Below are positions 8,289 to 17,455 of a stretch of DNA of 64,000 nt, piece after piece (the first letter of the stretch is position 1; each line of letters starts with the position of its first letter). A program made the position numbers and the translations under genes. Below the pieces are notes generated by a model. The model saw nothing but the letters and a program-made list of their open reading frames with translations, was not told the DNA's origin and did no database searches. Source of the DNA: a bacterium (GTDB lineage: Bacteria; Planctomycetota; Planctomycetia; Pirellulales; Pirellulaceae); NCBI GenBank assembly GCA_030430075.1, contig JAUIGN010000010.1, positions 1-64,000 on the forward strand. The letters are read 5' to 3'.

Positions 8289-10475
8289 TTAGGAAACGAG
8301 GCTCTCGGCGGTCTGCACGGACTGCAGGTTGTGCATGCGGCTCTCCGCCATGCTGGTATCGATCTTGAGTTGCATCGTGACCGCCCAACGCCCGTTCTTG
8401 TCCGCCCGCACGCGCCAGTGAGGAAAAAGAACCACGGACTGATGAACGAGTTCGAATCCGCCTTCCGACTGGCTGACGGTCTCGATCGGAAAGGTCCACA
8501 TGTTTGCAGCCCGTTCGGACGACCACCCGATGTCCAGGCCCAGCCATTGGTCGACCAGGCCCAAGTGATCGACATCCTCCAGGTCGAGGCAGGTGCCCAA
8601 GTGCCCTTGCCGGTTCTTGGTTTCGTGCCGATAGAAGTAGCGGTCGTCTGCCCCGGACGGGAGACCGGCCAGGTTAAACTCGATGCCGAAATGGAACTCA
8701 CGGTCCGCCGGCACGTTCTCCATCAGGTAAGCGACTTCCAACGTCGAACTGCCGGCGGCCAGGGTGACCCCTTTGGTCAACTGGATGGCTGCCCCCTCGG
8801 CAACTCCCTGGCGGGTCATGAGCACCTGGACCCGTTCGGGACTGCGGCGCAGTTTTGTCCCGTAGGCACCCTGCACAAAGTCACCCTGTTCGGCGAACTG
8901 GCCGGTGCGAACCGCATCGAGTTGCACGTCGCCTTCGAGAAAATGATCGACCAGCGTATTGCGAGCGTAGTCGTCGTAGGTGACTTTCTGATCGAGCCCT
9001 TCCTGCTTGAAGACGATGCGATCGTGGATGCTCGCCACATCGGCTCCGCTGCCGGGCGCGCCACGCAACACCTTCCGATGGTAGGCCTCCGGGCGGCGGG
9101 TCAGCGTGGCAGCCAGGTTGTGGCAAATGGAACGAACGTCCAGTTCGTAAAGCTGGCCGCCTGCGGCAGGTGCAAGGTACGCGATCAACTTGCCGGAAGT
9201 CAGCCGCGCTTCGGGGCGCGCGTCGAAATTGAAATCTTCGACCGTAACGTCGACCTGGTTGTCGTCCGCCGCGACGGCCCTGTCCAGCAGGTTGTCGGCG
9301 GCAATCAAGTGGTTGTAGACGGCATTTCTCAAGTGGGGCAAATAGATCCCGCCAAACGCACCGTGCCAGTAGCTGCAGTTGCATTGGCCCCGATATAGTT
9401 CCCGCCGCGCGTCGTCGATCAGGGCCGGATCGGCCGCGCCGCGGCAGACCTCGTTCAACCGATTGCTGACCTGCATCATGCGGGCATACATCTCGTTGGA
9501 TTCCGGATAGCGGACCTTGAAGTTGCGCCAGAAGCCCCCTCGCATAAAGCGCTTGATGCCAGGCCAGCGCGAATCGGATTCCATCTCGTGCGTCAGGTCT
9601 TCAAGTTGATTCTGCTGATCCGCAGGCAAGACCCATTCGGTCATCTCGCGGTAGCTGCCGTCAGGCAAGTACGTCTTGCCGCGCGGCGGTGTGTTCTCGT
9701 AGGCATCCGCCAGCGTGGTTGTCGAGATCCAATCCTGGTTCTCGACCAACGCGTCGAAGAAACGCCGCAACCAGCCATTGGCGTAGACGTGCTGGTGGGT
9801 CTCCGGCCAGGTGCCGAACTTCTCTCCGTCGTCACCGAATACGGCCACGGAGTTCGGAAAGCGGTCCGCAATGTGCCGCAAGTAGTCGATCGTTTCGTGG
9901 GGCTCGCGGAACGGGATCAGGTACCGCAGGCGTTCACTGCCGGGAAAGATCGACAGCAGGTGACCGTCGTCTTCGGTAACGAAGTGCCCGAACAACTCGT
10001 CATCCGTCAAACCCGCATTGCGAAAATGACAATCGTCCAGCAGCGTGTACTTGACGCCCGCCTCGGCCACGTCTGACGTCAGCGACTGTTCCCAAACCCG
10101 CTCCGGCATCCAGATGCCCTGCGGACGGGTCCCCAACCGCTTCTCCAGCCAATCGGCATAACTGCGAATCTGTCCCACCCGATCGCGTCCCGGAATCATG
10201 GTCATGATCGGTTCATAGAACGGGCCACCGATGATTTCAATTCGTCCGGCCGCCACCAACGTCGCCAGACGATCGACGTATTCCGGGTGGTGTTCGTCGA
10301 GCCACTCCATTAACGGCCCGCTGGTGTGCAAGGAAATCCGCAGATCCCGATAGCCTTCATACGTATCAAGAAACGGCAAGTAGCTGTCCTGATAGGCCTG
10401 TTCAAAAACCCCATCGAAGTTGCCGATAGGTTGGTGGTTGTGCAGGACCAGGCAGAATCGGATCGGATTGGTCAT
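8289..10475 (-). CDS. glycoside hydrolase family 57 alpha-amylase / 4-alpha-glucanotransferase
   Basis: This 728-aa cytoplasmic enzyme matches GH57 of the 4-alpha-glucanotransferase type. The N-terminal (beta/alpha)7 barrel carries HNHQP (residues 12-16), the nucleophile region MPERVWEQ with E125, and FGDDGEKFG with the acid/base Asp at 215 or 216; these spacings agree with E123/D214 of the Thermococcus litoralis enzyme. DUF1925-like and DUF1926-like beta domains fill residues 300-728. It acts on alpha-1,4-glucans (glycogen or maltodextrin). It lies downstream of galT and glgA on the same strand, so a role in glycogen turnover is likely. The 334-nt gap to galT means it may have its own promoter. 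No signal peptide. Confidence 0.92.
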   Translation of the reverse strand: MTNPIRFCLVLHNHQPIGNFDGVFEQAYQDSYLPFLDTYEGYRDLRISLHTSGPLMEWLDEHHPEYVDRLATLVAAGRIEIIGGPFYEPIMTMIPGRDRVGQIRSYADWLEKRLGTRPQGIWMPERVWEQSLTSDVAEAGVKYTLLDDCHFRNAGLTDDELFGHFVTEDDGHLLSIFPGSERLRYLIPFREPHETIDYLRHIADRFPNSVAVFGDDGEKFGTWPETHQHVYANGWLRRFFDALVENQDWISTTTLADAYENTPPRGKTYLPDGSYREMTEWVLPADQQNQLEDLTHEMESDSRWPGIKRFMRGGFWRNFKVRYPESNEMYARMMQVSNRLNEVCRGAADPALIDDARRELYRGQCNCSYWHGAFGGIYLPHLRNAVYNHLIAADNLLDRAVAADDNQVDVTVEDFNFDARPEARLTSGKLIAYLAPAAGGQLYELDVRSICHNLAATLTRRPEAYHRKVLRGAPGSGADVASIHDRIVFKQEGLDQKVTYDDYARNTLVDHFLEGDVQLDAVRTGQFAEQGDFVQGAYGTKLRRSPERVQVLMTRQGVAEGAAIQLTKGVTLAAGSSTLEVAYLMENVPADREFHFGIEFNLAGLPSGADDRYFYRHETKNRQGHLGTCLDLEDVDHLGLVDQWLGLDIGWSSERAANMWTFPIETVSQSEGGFELVHQSVVLFPHWRVRADKNGRWAVTMQLKIDTSMAESRMHNLQSVQTAESLVS

Positions 10476-10809
10476 GAGTGAATCCGCAATTTGTGAATGA
10501 AAACGGTCAATGCAAGCAACGCCAGCGGGAAAGGCTGCACCACCTTAACGAGCAGAGAAGGTTCGTCTTGTCTTTTGTCAAGATCCACCACGAGGGTACG
10601 TGACACGCGGTGAGACTCCAAACGTGCGGCGCACGCGCCGAAGCTTCCCGACTCTCGGGGTCTCACACCGTCTCATTGTCACCCCCATGTCAGTGCCTCG
10701 ACAAAGCAAGACAGGCTTGAATTCCTATCGGCAAAGACGGAACAAATTGTCCAGTTTTTCTGATGCGAATAGCTTGCCCGACCGGGTCAATCCGCATCAT
10801 CGTTTGCCT
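10476..10809. other. spacer between GH57 and galT genes with nested hairpins
   Basis: No gene is supported. The spacer holds the structured segment annotated at 10610-10666. Otherwise it is somewhat A+T-richer than its surroundings near 10740-10800. Confidence 0.4.
10610..10666 (-). terminator. nested hairpins downstream of galT
   Basis: GTGAGACTCC (10610-10619) pairs with GGGGTCTCAC (10657-10666) with one G:T pair, and inside it CGTGC (10623-10627) pairs with GCACG (10631-10635) over a GGC loop. It may end the glgA-galT transcript or fold in the leader of the GH57 mRNA. Confidence 0.35.
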
Positions 10810-11823
10810 TTATTGCAGGTGTTTTGCAGCAACTTCCGGGGCAATTGGATTTATAAAGCATCCACTCCCAAACTCAAAGCCCGCCATCGTTGCCAATCGT
10901 GGAGCGAGTTCAATTCGCCAATGAATTCGACCGCTTTCGTCGCCGATCGGCGCGGAATGAATCCAGAAGTTATGTGCCGGACGTGTCAGCCTTTCTTCGA
11001 AACGAACCACCACGTCGCGCACCAGGTGAGCGGCTTCGACAATCATTTCCGGCGCCTCCAGTTCAAACCGGGGTGCCGGCCGGCGCGGCACGATCCACGT
11101 TTCGAAGGGGAGCCGGCTGGCGGCCGGACAGTAAACGGTAAACGCATCCGTTGCGATGAGAATCCGTCGGCCATCTGCGACTTCTGCTGCCAGGACATCA
11201 GCCATCAACGGGTTGCCGTGAAGGGCCAGGTGCTCGCCCGCTTTGGTCAATTCGTATTGAACTTCGGGTGGCGTTTGTGGCAACGCGATCAGTTGGCTGT
11301 GCACGTGCTCCAACGAGGCGCCCGCATCAACGCCTGTATTCTTGAAGACCAACGCGTAGGTGAGTTGCGGTTCGCGCTGCAAGGCGAATAACCGATCCCG
11401 ATACGCTGCGAACGAAAGTTCGATTTGAAGATCGCTCAATTCAGAAAATCGGGCCACGTGGTCTGGCGATTCGACGATCACTTCGTGGACCCCGCTGGCT
11501 GGTTGCCGCCTGCCCAGTCCGGATGTGCCGGTTGGATAAAGTGGGCCGGCGGTCTGGAACGCAGCCTTCTCGATCTCGGCGGCAGGTCGAACCGCCGGAA
11601 ATTTGTTTGGCACGACGCGTACCTGCCAATCTGCGGGCGCGGCTCCCGGCGCACCGTACCGTGCCACCTCCTCCGGCGTTTCCGCTTCGTTGCCCCGGCA
11701 GAAGGGGCACGTCAGGGCTGCGCGCTGCGCCGGTCGAGGCATGAATTCCTGGGGCCGATCGACCCGATTCTCGGCAATGATGACCCAGCGATCGGTGAAC
11801 GGATCTTGGCGTAGTTCGGACAT
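10810..11823 (-). CDS. galT: galactose-1-phosphate uridylyltransferase family protein
   Basis: A 337-aa HIT-superfamily nucleotidyltransferase. Evidence: zinc-site cysteines in CPFCRG (residues about 40-45), NKFPAVRP, GVHEVIVESPDH, VFKNTGVDAGASLEHVHSQL with the HxHxQ catalytic motif, and RLPFETWIVP. The reaction in the family is transfer of UMP (or AMP/ADP in relatives) between sugar 1-phosphates. It starts 18 nt after glgA stops, so the two are probably co-transcribed. The glycogen context leaves open an ADP-glucose or UDP-glucose phosphorylase-like role rather than classical Leloir galactose metabolism; no galK or galE is nearby. Confidence 0.9.
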   Translation of the reverse strand: MSELRQDPFTDRWVIIAENRVDRPQEFMPRPAQRAALTCPFCRGNEAETPEEVARYGAPGAAPADWQVRVVPNKFPAVRPAAEIEKAAFQTAGPLYPTGTSGLGRRQPASGVHEVIVESPDHVARFSELSDLQIELSFAAYRDRLFALQREPQLTYALVFKNTGVDAGASLEHVHSQLIALPQTPPEVQYELTKAGEHLALHGNPLMADVLAAEVADGRRILIATDAFTVYCPAASRLPFETWIVPRRPAPRFELEAPEMIVEAAHLVRDVVVRFEERLTRPAHNFWIHSAPIGDESGRIHWRIELAPRLATMAGFEFGSGCFINPIAPEVAAKHLQ

Positions 11824-11841
11824 GGGCGGCGCAATTTCCGG

Positions 11842-13344
11842 TCAGTTCGTTCCGCCCTCATTCGCTCGCGCCGATCGGTGGCGGGCAGCCAGCGATGCGT
11901 AGAGCTCCACGTACTTGCCGGCGCTCGCTTCCCACGACCAATCTTGCCGCATTCCGGTGCCCACGAGACCTGCCCACCGATCGGGTTCGTTGCGGTACAT
12001 GGCCACGGCGCGGGCCACCGTCCGCTCCAGTTCTTCAGGTTCATAGTCGACGAACGAGAAACCGTTTGCCGTCCCGTTGACCATCGTCGCTTCCGTTGCA
12101 TCGCAGACGGTGTCGGCCAATCCCCCGGTAGCGCGCACGATCGGGACGGCGCCGTACTTGAGGCTATAAAGCTGGTTCAACCCGCACGGCTCAAAACGGC
12201 TCGGCATCAGGAACATGTCGGCCCCCGCCTCAATCTGATGCGCCAGGTCATCCCGGAACGCCAGGGAGAGGCCAATCTTGCCCGGATGGGCAGCGGCCAG
12301 TTGTGTCAGCAGGTCGTGATAGCGGGGTTCACCGGTCCCCAGAATGGCCCACTGCGCATCTTCCTGCCCGGCCCATTGGCCGATCACGGAGGCTAACAGG
12401 TCAAGCCCCTTTTGATCTGCCAGACGACCTACGAAACCGAGCAGCGGGGCATCGGGTGACTCTGCCAGACCCAGCTCTCGTTGCAACGCCTGTTTGCACC
12501 GCGCCTTGCCGGACCGCCAGTCGTTGACACTGTAGTTGGTATCGAGGTGGGGATCCGTCTGCGGATCCCAAATCGAGTAGTCCACGCCGTTGATGATCCC
12601 GGTCAAGTCGGCGCCCCGCTGCCGCAGCACATCCTCCAGGCCGCATCCCATCGGTTGGGATTGGATCTCCTGGGCATACCGCCGGCTGACGGTCGTGATT
12701 CCGTCCGCAAAGATAAGGCCCGTCTTGAGCAGGTTCAGGTTGCCCCAGAACTCCATTTGACGCCAGTTGAAGTATTTCCAGTCTAACCCGGTCAACAACA
12801 TGTCCCAGTGCCAGAAGTGGCCCTGGTAGGCCATGTTGTGGATCGTCATCACGGTGACGATCTCTTCGTAACCTCGGGCATGGGCGTACTCAATCCGAAG
12901 CAGGGCCGGTAGCAGGCCCGTTTGCCAATCGTTGCAATGGATGACATCGACGGACAGATCCAGTTGTCGAATCAACTCCATCGCCGCTCGGCAAAAGAAG
13001 ACAAAACGCTCGCAGTTGTCGGTGTAGTCGTGACCGTCCTGTTGATACAACCCGTCACGATCGAAGTAATCTTGCTGTTCGATCAGGATGACGTTGACTC
13101 CGCCGGGCCGCGGGCAGCGGAGAAGCTGTCCCTGGACGAGCTTGGTGCCGATCGGGATTTCTAATGTCTGACCCATCGGCTCCAGGGGCAATCCGTGCTG
13201 GCGTGCCTGGCGGTACGCCGGCGTGACGACGGTTACCTGGTGCCCTAGATTCGCCAGCGCGGTCGGCAGCGAACCGCTGACATCGGCGAGGCCACCCGTC
13301 TTGGAGAATGGCGTCACCTCACTGCTGACGAAAAGTACGTTCAC
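11842..13344 (-). CDS. glgA: glycogen synthase (ADP-glucose type, GT5)
   Basis: A 500-aa GT5 glycogen synthase that elongates alpha-1,4-glucan from ADP-glucose in the cytoplasm. The N-terminal NVLFVSSEVTPFSKTGGLAD carries the KTGGL substrate motif at residues 15-19; HCNDWQTGLLPALLR and TIHNMAYQGHF are GT5-typical; the C-terminal GT-B half has GFVGRLADQKGLDLL, MPSRFEPCGLNQLYS and ATGGLADTV. The start is a GTG at 13344: GGAG lies eight bases upstream and the family homology begins at once, while the longer frame to 13419 adds non-homologous residues. First gene of the glgA-galT-(GH57) cluster. Confidence 0.95.
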   Translation of the reverse strand: MNVLFVSSEVTPFSKTGGLADVSGSLPTALANLGHQVTVVTPAYRQARQHGLPLEPMGQTLEIPIGTKLVQGQLLRCPRPGGVNVILIEQQDYFDRDGLYQQDGHDYTDNCERFVFFCRAAMELIRQLDLSVDVIHCNDWQTGLLPALLRIEYAHARGYEEIVTVMTIHNMAYQGHFWHWDMLLTGLDWKYFNWRQMEFWGNLNLLKTGLIFADGITTVSRRYAQEIQSQPMGCGLEDVLRQRGADLTGIINGVDYSIWDPQTDPHLDTNYSVNDWRSGKARCKQALQRELGLAESPDAPLLGFVGRLADQKGLDLLASVIGQWAGQEDAQWAILGTGEPRYHDLLTQLAAAHPGKIGLSLAFRDDLAHQIEAGADMFLMPSRFEPCGLNQLYSLKYGAVPIVRATGGLADTVCDATEATMVNGTANGFSFVDYEPEELERTVARAVAMYRNEPDRWAGLVGTGMRQDWSWEASAGKYVELYASLAARHRSARANEGGTN

Positions 13345-13476
13345 GCTCACCGCTCCAATCGAATCACGTCGCCACGACCTCCACCGTCCGGCTCGACTTC
13401 CCCAATGTATTACATTCACCGGTTGGCGTCTTTACGAGGTCCGGCCGGATTCCGGCCTGTACCAGGCGGGGCCGAC

Positions 13477-14931
13477 CTACACCCAGATGTCGGAGGTGCA
13501 ATCCCCGCCTGGAAAGCGGATTTCGTGCGCGCGTACGGGGCCGTGCGGCTCCTTCGCGAAATCGACGTGGAACGTTTCGTTGAGTTTCAGGCCGCCCTGT
13601 TGGGTGTCGCAATCGACTTGCAGCATGTAGGCGCCTCGCTTGGCCAGATCGGGATAGAACTGGTCGTCCCATGCGCTATACAGCGAATTCGTGACGTACA
13701 GCCGCCTGCCATCCAGGCTCAACTGAAGCATCTGCGGCCCCCCTTCCAGCGTGTGCGGCCCCTGCCGGCCGCCCTTCTGCAAAACACCGCCCAGCCAGAG
13801 CTGGCCGGTCAGCTTGGGGTTGGCCGGATCGAGCATGTCGTACTGGCGAATATCGCCATGCAGCCAGTTGGAGAAATACAACCAGCGATCGTCCAGCGAC
13901 AGGACGAGGTCGGTGATCAGGCCGGGAACCGGGAACGGCCAGCCGTCCACCTCGACCGGTTCGACTTGAATCACCTTGTCCGCCTGCCATCGGCCATCGG
14001 CCCGATACCAGTGCCACATGGAACTGCTGAGCGCCGCGCCGACGAACCCGTGCACGCTGTTGGGATCATGATGAAAGCGAACCTCCAGCGGAATCAGTCC
14101 TTCGCCACCCAGGTCGATCGACTGGGCAATCGTTCGTTGCTCCCAGTCCCAGAAGTCGATCGACTGGCCGTACTTGCCCGCCTTGACATCCTCCAGCTTG
14201 AATCCCTGGCGGACCGTGTTGGGCGCCGCCCACTGGCTGCTGACCATCACATTGTGCCGCGGCTGATACCAATAGTCGTAGCTGAACTTCATCGCCGCGC
14301 TCTCTTTTTCCCACCGCCCGGCGATCTCGAACTTCTCATCCAGCAGCAAGAACCCGCCCGGCGCGCGTCCCTGGGCGTCACCCAGCATGGAAACCATGAT
14401 CCGGCCGTCCGGCAGACAATGGACCGTGTGCGGCGCCGAAAGCTGCGTCCGCCGCTTGATTTCATCGCCCTCGATCACCTTGAACAGTTTGGGCGCGCGG
14501 GGGTCGATCACGTCCACAATATGAATCCGGCTGGAATGCAGGCCGGGCAGCACGATGAAGCGGCGCGACTTGGTCGGGTCTCCGTGACAACTGCTGCAGG
14601 CGTTCCAACCGAAATGATGCAGCTCGTCACCGACGTGCGGCATTTCCAGCCGATGGATGATCTTCCCGTACGAGGACGACTTCGGATCGACGTCGATCGT
14701 CGCCAGGTAGTCCGGCTTGTTGACACCGGTCCCGACACGAATCGCCGGCACGTAGGCGATCGTTTCCGGTGCGGCCAGCATGGCGTCTTGCGGCGACGCG
14801 TAGGTGGCACCGCAAGCACCGTGCAGATGGAGCCGATGGTCGTCCTCACCGCGCCCGCGGCCGGTCAGCCCCAGCGTTCCGATGCCACTGGTCAACGCGG
14901 CCGAGCCAATCATGAAGTCTCTGCGTCGCAT
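13477..14931 (-). CDS. selenium-binding protein SBP56 family / methanethiol oxidase-like
   Basis: A 484-aa beta-propeller protein of the SBP56 family. Relatives include human SELENBP1 and bacterial MtoX, which oxidises methanethiol to formaldehyde, H2S and H2O2. Seen: a Tat-like leader ([16 protein letters not shown]), then [54 protein letters not shown] and [11 protein letters not shown], all family-typical. The human protein has Phe after the second Cys; here His follows, making a CxxCH string (CSSCH). The ATG at 14931 has GAGGAGG eight bases upstream. Periplasmic export is inferred from the twin-arginine leader. It stands alone between glgA and the POT transporter. Confidence 0.9.
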   Translation of the reverse strand: MRRRDFMIGSAALTSGIGTLGLTGRGRGEDDHRLHLHGACGATYASPQDAMLAAPETIAYVPAIRVGTGVNKPDYLATIDVDPKSSSYGKIIHRLEMPHVGDELHHFGWNACSSCHGDPTKSRRFIVLPGLHSSRIHIVDVIDPRAPKLFKVIEGDEIKRRTQLSAPHTVHCLPDGRIMVSMLGDAQGRAPGGFLLLDEKFEIAGRWEKESAAMKFSYDYWYQPRHNVMVSSQWAAPNTVRQGFKLEDVKAGKYGQSIDFWDWEQRTIAQSIDLGGEGLIPLEVRFHHDPNSVHGFVGAALSSSMWHWYRADGRWQADKVIQVEPVEVDGWPFPVPGLITDLVLSLDDRWLYFSNWLHGDIRQYDMLDPANPKLTGQLWLGGVLQKGGRQGPHTLEGGPQMLQLSLDGRRLYVTNSLYSAWDDQFYPDLAKRGAYMLQVDCDTQQGGLKLNETFHVDFAKEPHGPVRAHEIRFPGGDCTSDIWV

Positions 14932-15095
14932 TCGCTCGTCCTCCTCACCCAATCGGTACCGGTCGGCACACCGGACCCGCCCGTGCGAGCCTCCACCATC
15001 GCGGCCGACACTCCTGCCTCTCTTGTGGTTCATGCCGCAGCGGTCCAGTATTCAGAACGCCGGCCCGCGGCGAGGCCCTCCGCTACGCGCAGCAG

Positions 15096-17066
15096 CTAAT
15101 CCTCGACAGCGACATCCTCGTGCATCCATTTTTTCATGAGCGGCACCAGGAGGAAACAGAAGAAGGCGGAAATTGACGAAGCCACCGCAATCTTAAAGAA
15201 CACGTCCCCGTAAACATCGACCGACTCCTTGGGGATCGGGATCGTCGTTTCCCCGCCCCCGTGGGAGACACCGGTGAACTGCGAAATGATGGCCGCCAGA
15301 TACTGCGAGAAGGCGGTCGCCAGAAACCACGTCCCCATCACCGTGCTTCCCAGCCGTTTGGGTGACAAACGCGTCATCATCGACAGCCCGACCGGCGACA
15401 GGCAGAGTTCCCCCGTGGTATGAAACAGGTAGCCGACGAAGAGCCATTCCAGGCCGACCATTCCGCGTTCGGTGGCGGTCTCTGCTCCGTACCAGAGGGC
15501 CAGAAAGCCGAGCCCCAACTGCAGCAGGCCGAGGGCAAACTTGAACGGGGCACTCGGTTCAAAGCGCCCCAGGCTCGTCCAGAGCCACGCAAAGACAAGA
15601 CCGAACACCAGGATGAAAATCGGGTTCACCGACTGAAACGTGCTGGCCGGAATCTCGTCCACCCGTTCGGCCACCTGCATTCCCTGGTTGCCGTCAACCA
15701 CCTGCCACTCAATGGTGAAGTCCGGATCCGCTTCGTTCTCCTTCCGCCACTCCGTCAGCAAGTCCATTGCCACCTGCTGGTCACCGTCGAGGTAACCCAA
15801 CTGCTCCTGGGTCGGTTGCAGCCGGATGGTCGTGCCGACATCCTCCGGACCGATCGTGCGTTCCGCGAAGACGCGATCCACATTCCGGTCGGTGAAGTTG
15901 CTGATCGAACTGCCCGCCTGTTCGAAGAACGACCAGAAGAGAATCGAGAAGAAAATCAAAATCAGGGCCACAAACATTCGCTCGCGCGGCACCTTGTCCA
16001 TCCGGAGCGACTCGCGCATCAAGTAAACAAAGGAGGTTAATCCGGCCAACATCAGGATCAACCCCGCCGGCTTGCTGATCTGGTCGACGACCACTGCCAG
16101 TACCTGCACGACGGCATTTTTGCTTTCCGCCAGTTGCTCGGTGATGCTGGGGGCAATCAGGCTGACGGAGGTTCCATCCGCGGTGAACAGTGAGAATCCG
16201 GAGACCAGCAGCGAAATCACGGGAACAAGGGCCAGCGTTCCCACAACGACCTTCCAGCCGTGCCGCTTCAGGGTTTCCTTGCCAGGTGGCCCGCCGACCG
16301 CTTTGGGCAGCCCGCCTCGACTGAGGGCCCAGCAAGAAGCAATCGCCGAACCGAGCAGGGCCAGCATCACGAAGACGTTGATGGCGGTCGAATACGGGTT
16401 GTCCGGGTGCTCAAAGAGCAGCAAGTAGGCTCCGCCGAGTGCCCCGAGACCGACCAGCAATTGGGCGATGACGGTGGGCGCGACAAACACGGCGATGCCG
16501 GCCAGCATGCCGATGGTGGCCAGTCCGAATCCCTTGTGCCAGCCGTAGGTCTCGCCGATGTAACCGCACAGCAGGGGCGACATGGCCGCTCCCAGGTTGA
16601 TCCCCATGTAGAAGATCGTGAACCCCCCGTCGCGCCTGGCCTTGGCGCTGGCCGGGTACAGTTCGCCAACCATCGTGGAAATGTTCGGTTTGAAAAATCC
16701 GTTCCCGGCAATGATCAGTGCCAGCGCCGGGAAGAAGGCCATCTCATGTTCGATGCCCATCAGCCCATGGCCGGCCGCCATCAGAAAACCGCCCCATACC
16801 ACGGCCAGTCGAGAACCCAGGATCCGATCCGCCAACATGCCGCCAAAAAAGGGCGTCATGTAGACCAGCGAGGTGTACGCTCCATAGACCTCGTACGCCT
16901 GACTATCGCCGTAGCCCAGGAACCCCTTGAGCATGTAGAACACCAGCAGGGAACGCATGCCGTAATACGAAAACCGCTCCCACATTTCGGCGAAGAAAAG
17001 CGTGAACAGGCCGGTTGGGTGCCCGAACAGCGTGCTTTGCTGGTCGTAATCGAACGCGTCCTTCAT
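15096..17066 (-). CDS. POT/PTR family proton-dependent oligopeptide transporter
   Basis: A 656-aa MFS transporter of the POT (PTR2) family, importing di- and tripeptides with protons across the inner membrane. The diagnostic ExxERFxYYG motif is present in EMWERFSYYGMR at about residues 27-38, followed by YTSLVYMTPFFGGMLADR and GNGFFKPNISTMVGELY (PTR2 signature). About 14 membrane segments are visible, with a long soluble insertion (about residues 410-510) before the last helices, typical of the larger bacterial POT members. ATG 17066 was chosen because GGAG lies seven bases upstream and the preceding frame (to 17216) is Arg-rich noise. Confidence 0.92.
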   Translation of the reverse strand: MKDAFDYDQQSTLFGHPTGLFTLFFAEMWERFSYYGMRSLLVFYMLKGFLGYGDSQAYEVYGAYTSLVYMTPFFGGMLADRILGSRLAVVWGGFLMAAGHGLMGIEHEMAFFPALALIIAGNGFFKPNISTMVGELYPASAKARRDGGFTIFYMGINLGAAMSPLLCGYIGETYGWHKGFGLATIGMLAGIAVFVAPTVIAQLLVGLGALGGAYLLLFEHPDNPYSTAINVFVMLALLGSAIASCWALSRGGLPKAVGGPPGKETLKRHGWKVVVGTLALVPVISLLVSGFSLFTADGTSVSLIAPSITEQLAESKNAVVQVLAVVVDQISKPAGLILMLAGLTSFVYLMRESLRMDKVPRERMFVALILIFFSILFWSFFEQAGSSISNFTDRNVDRVFAERTIGPEDVGTTIRLQPTQEQLGYLDGDQQVAMDLLTEWRKENEADPDFTIEWQVVDGNQGMQVAERVDEIPASTFQSVNPIFILVFGLVFAWLWTSLGRFEPSAPFKFALGLLQLGLGFLALWYGAETATERGMVGLEWLFVGYLFHTTGELCLSPVGLSMMTRLSPKRLGSTVMGTWFLATAFSQYLAAIISQFTGVSHGGGETTIPIPKESVDVYGDVFFKIAVASSISAFFCFLLVPLMKKWMHEDVAVED

Positions 17067-17455
17067 GCAATCGCTCCGTAGAATATGGCCCGCTTGATGC
17101 ACGGACCCATCTTGATATCCCGTCCTCAACACCGCCCTGCGATGCCCGCACGTGACGCGGAACAGACACGCACCGAACCCGACTGAGACCCGTCCGCGGG
17201 TGGCCGTCGCGGGCAACCGCCGCCGGCGGTGTCCAGCCTCGCGACCATCGATACCGCATCTGAATCCTGCCCGTCATTGATGCGGGCGACCCGCCACTGC
17301 CGGCTTCTCTGGCCGAGCGCCGGGCGATGCCGCCTGGCGGGCCAACAGTATAGCCAAAGTGGTCAATTTGTGGCGAGGGTGAGTTGGGTGGAGTGAATGA
17401 CCTCCGGCGTTGGCCGTTGATGTCACGCGAGCTGCGCGGTTCGTTTCGCGCGACC
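17067..17455. other. gene-free spacer
   Basis: 389 nt between the POT gene start and the end of the DUF1501 gene, both on the minus strand. A minus-strand TATACT lies near 17350, but no good -35 partner is at the proper distance. Nothing else is recognisable. Confidence 0.35.

Noticed and set aside
7962-9398. 478-codon plus-strand frame across the GH57 gene
   Set aside because: It is antisense to a well-supported GH57 gene and begins in the 24-bp repeat array; composition reflects high G+C.
13405-15099. 564-codon plus-strand frame
   Set aside because: It is the complement of the SBP56 gene, which has clear family motifs, signal and ribosome-binding site.
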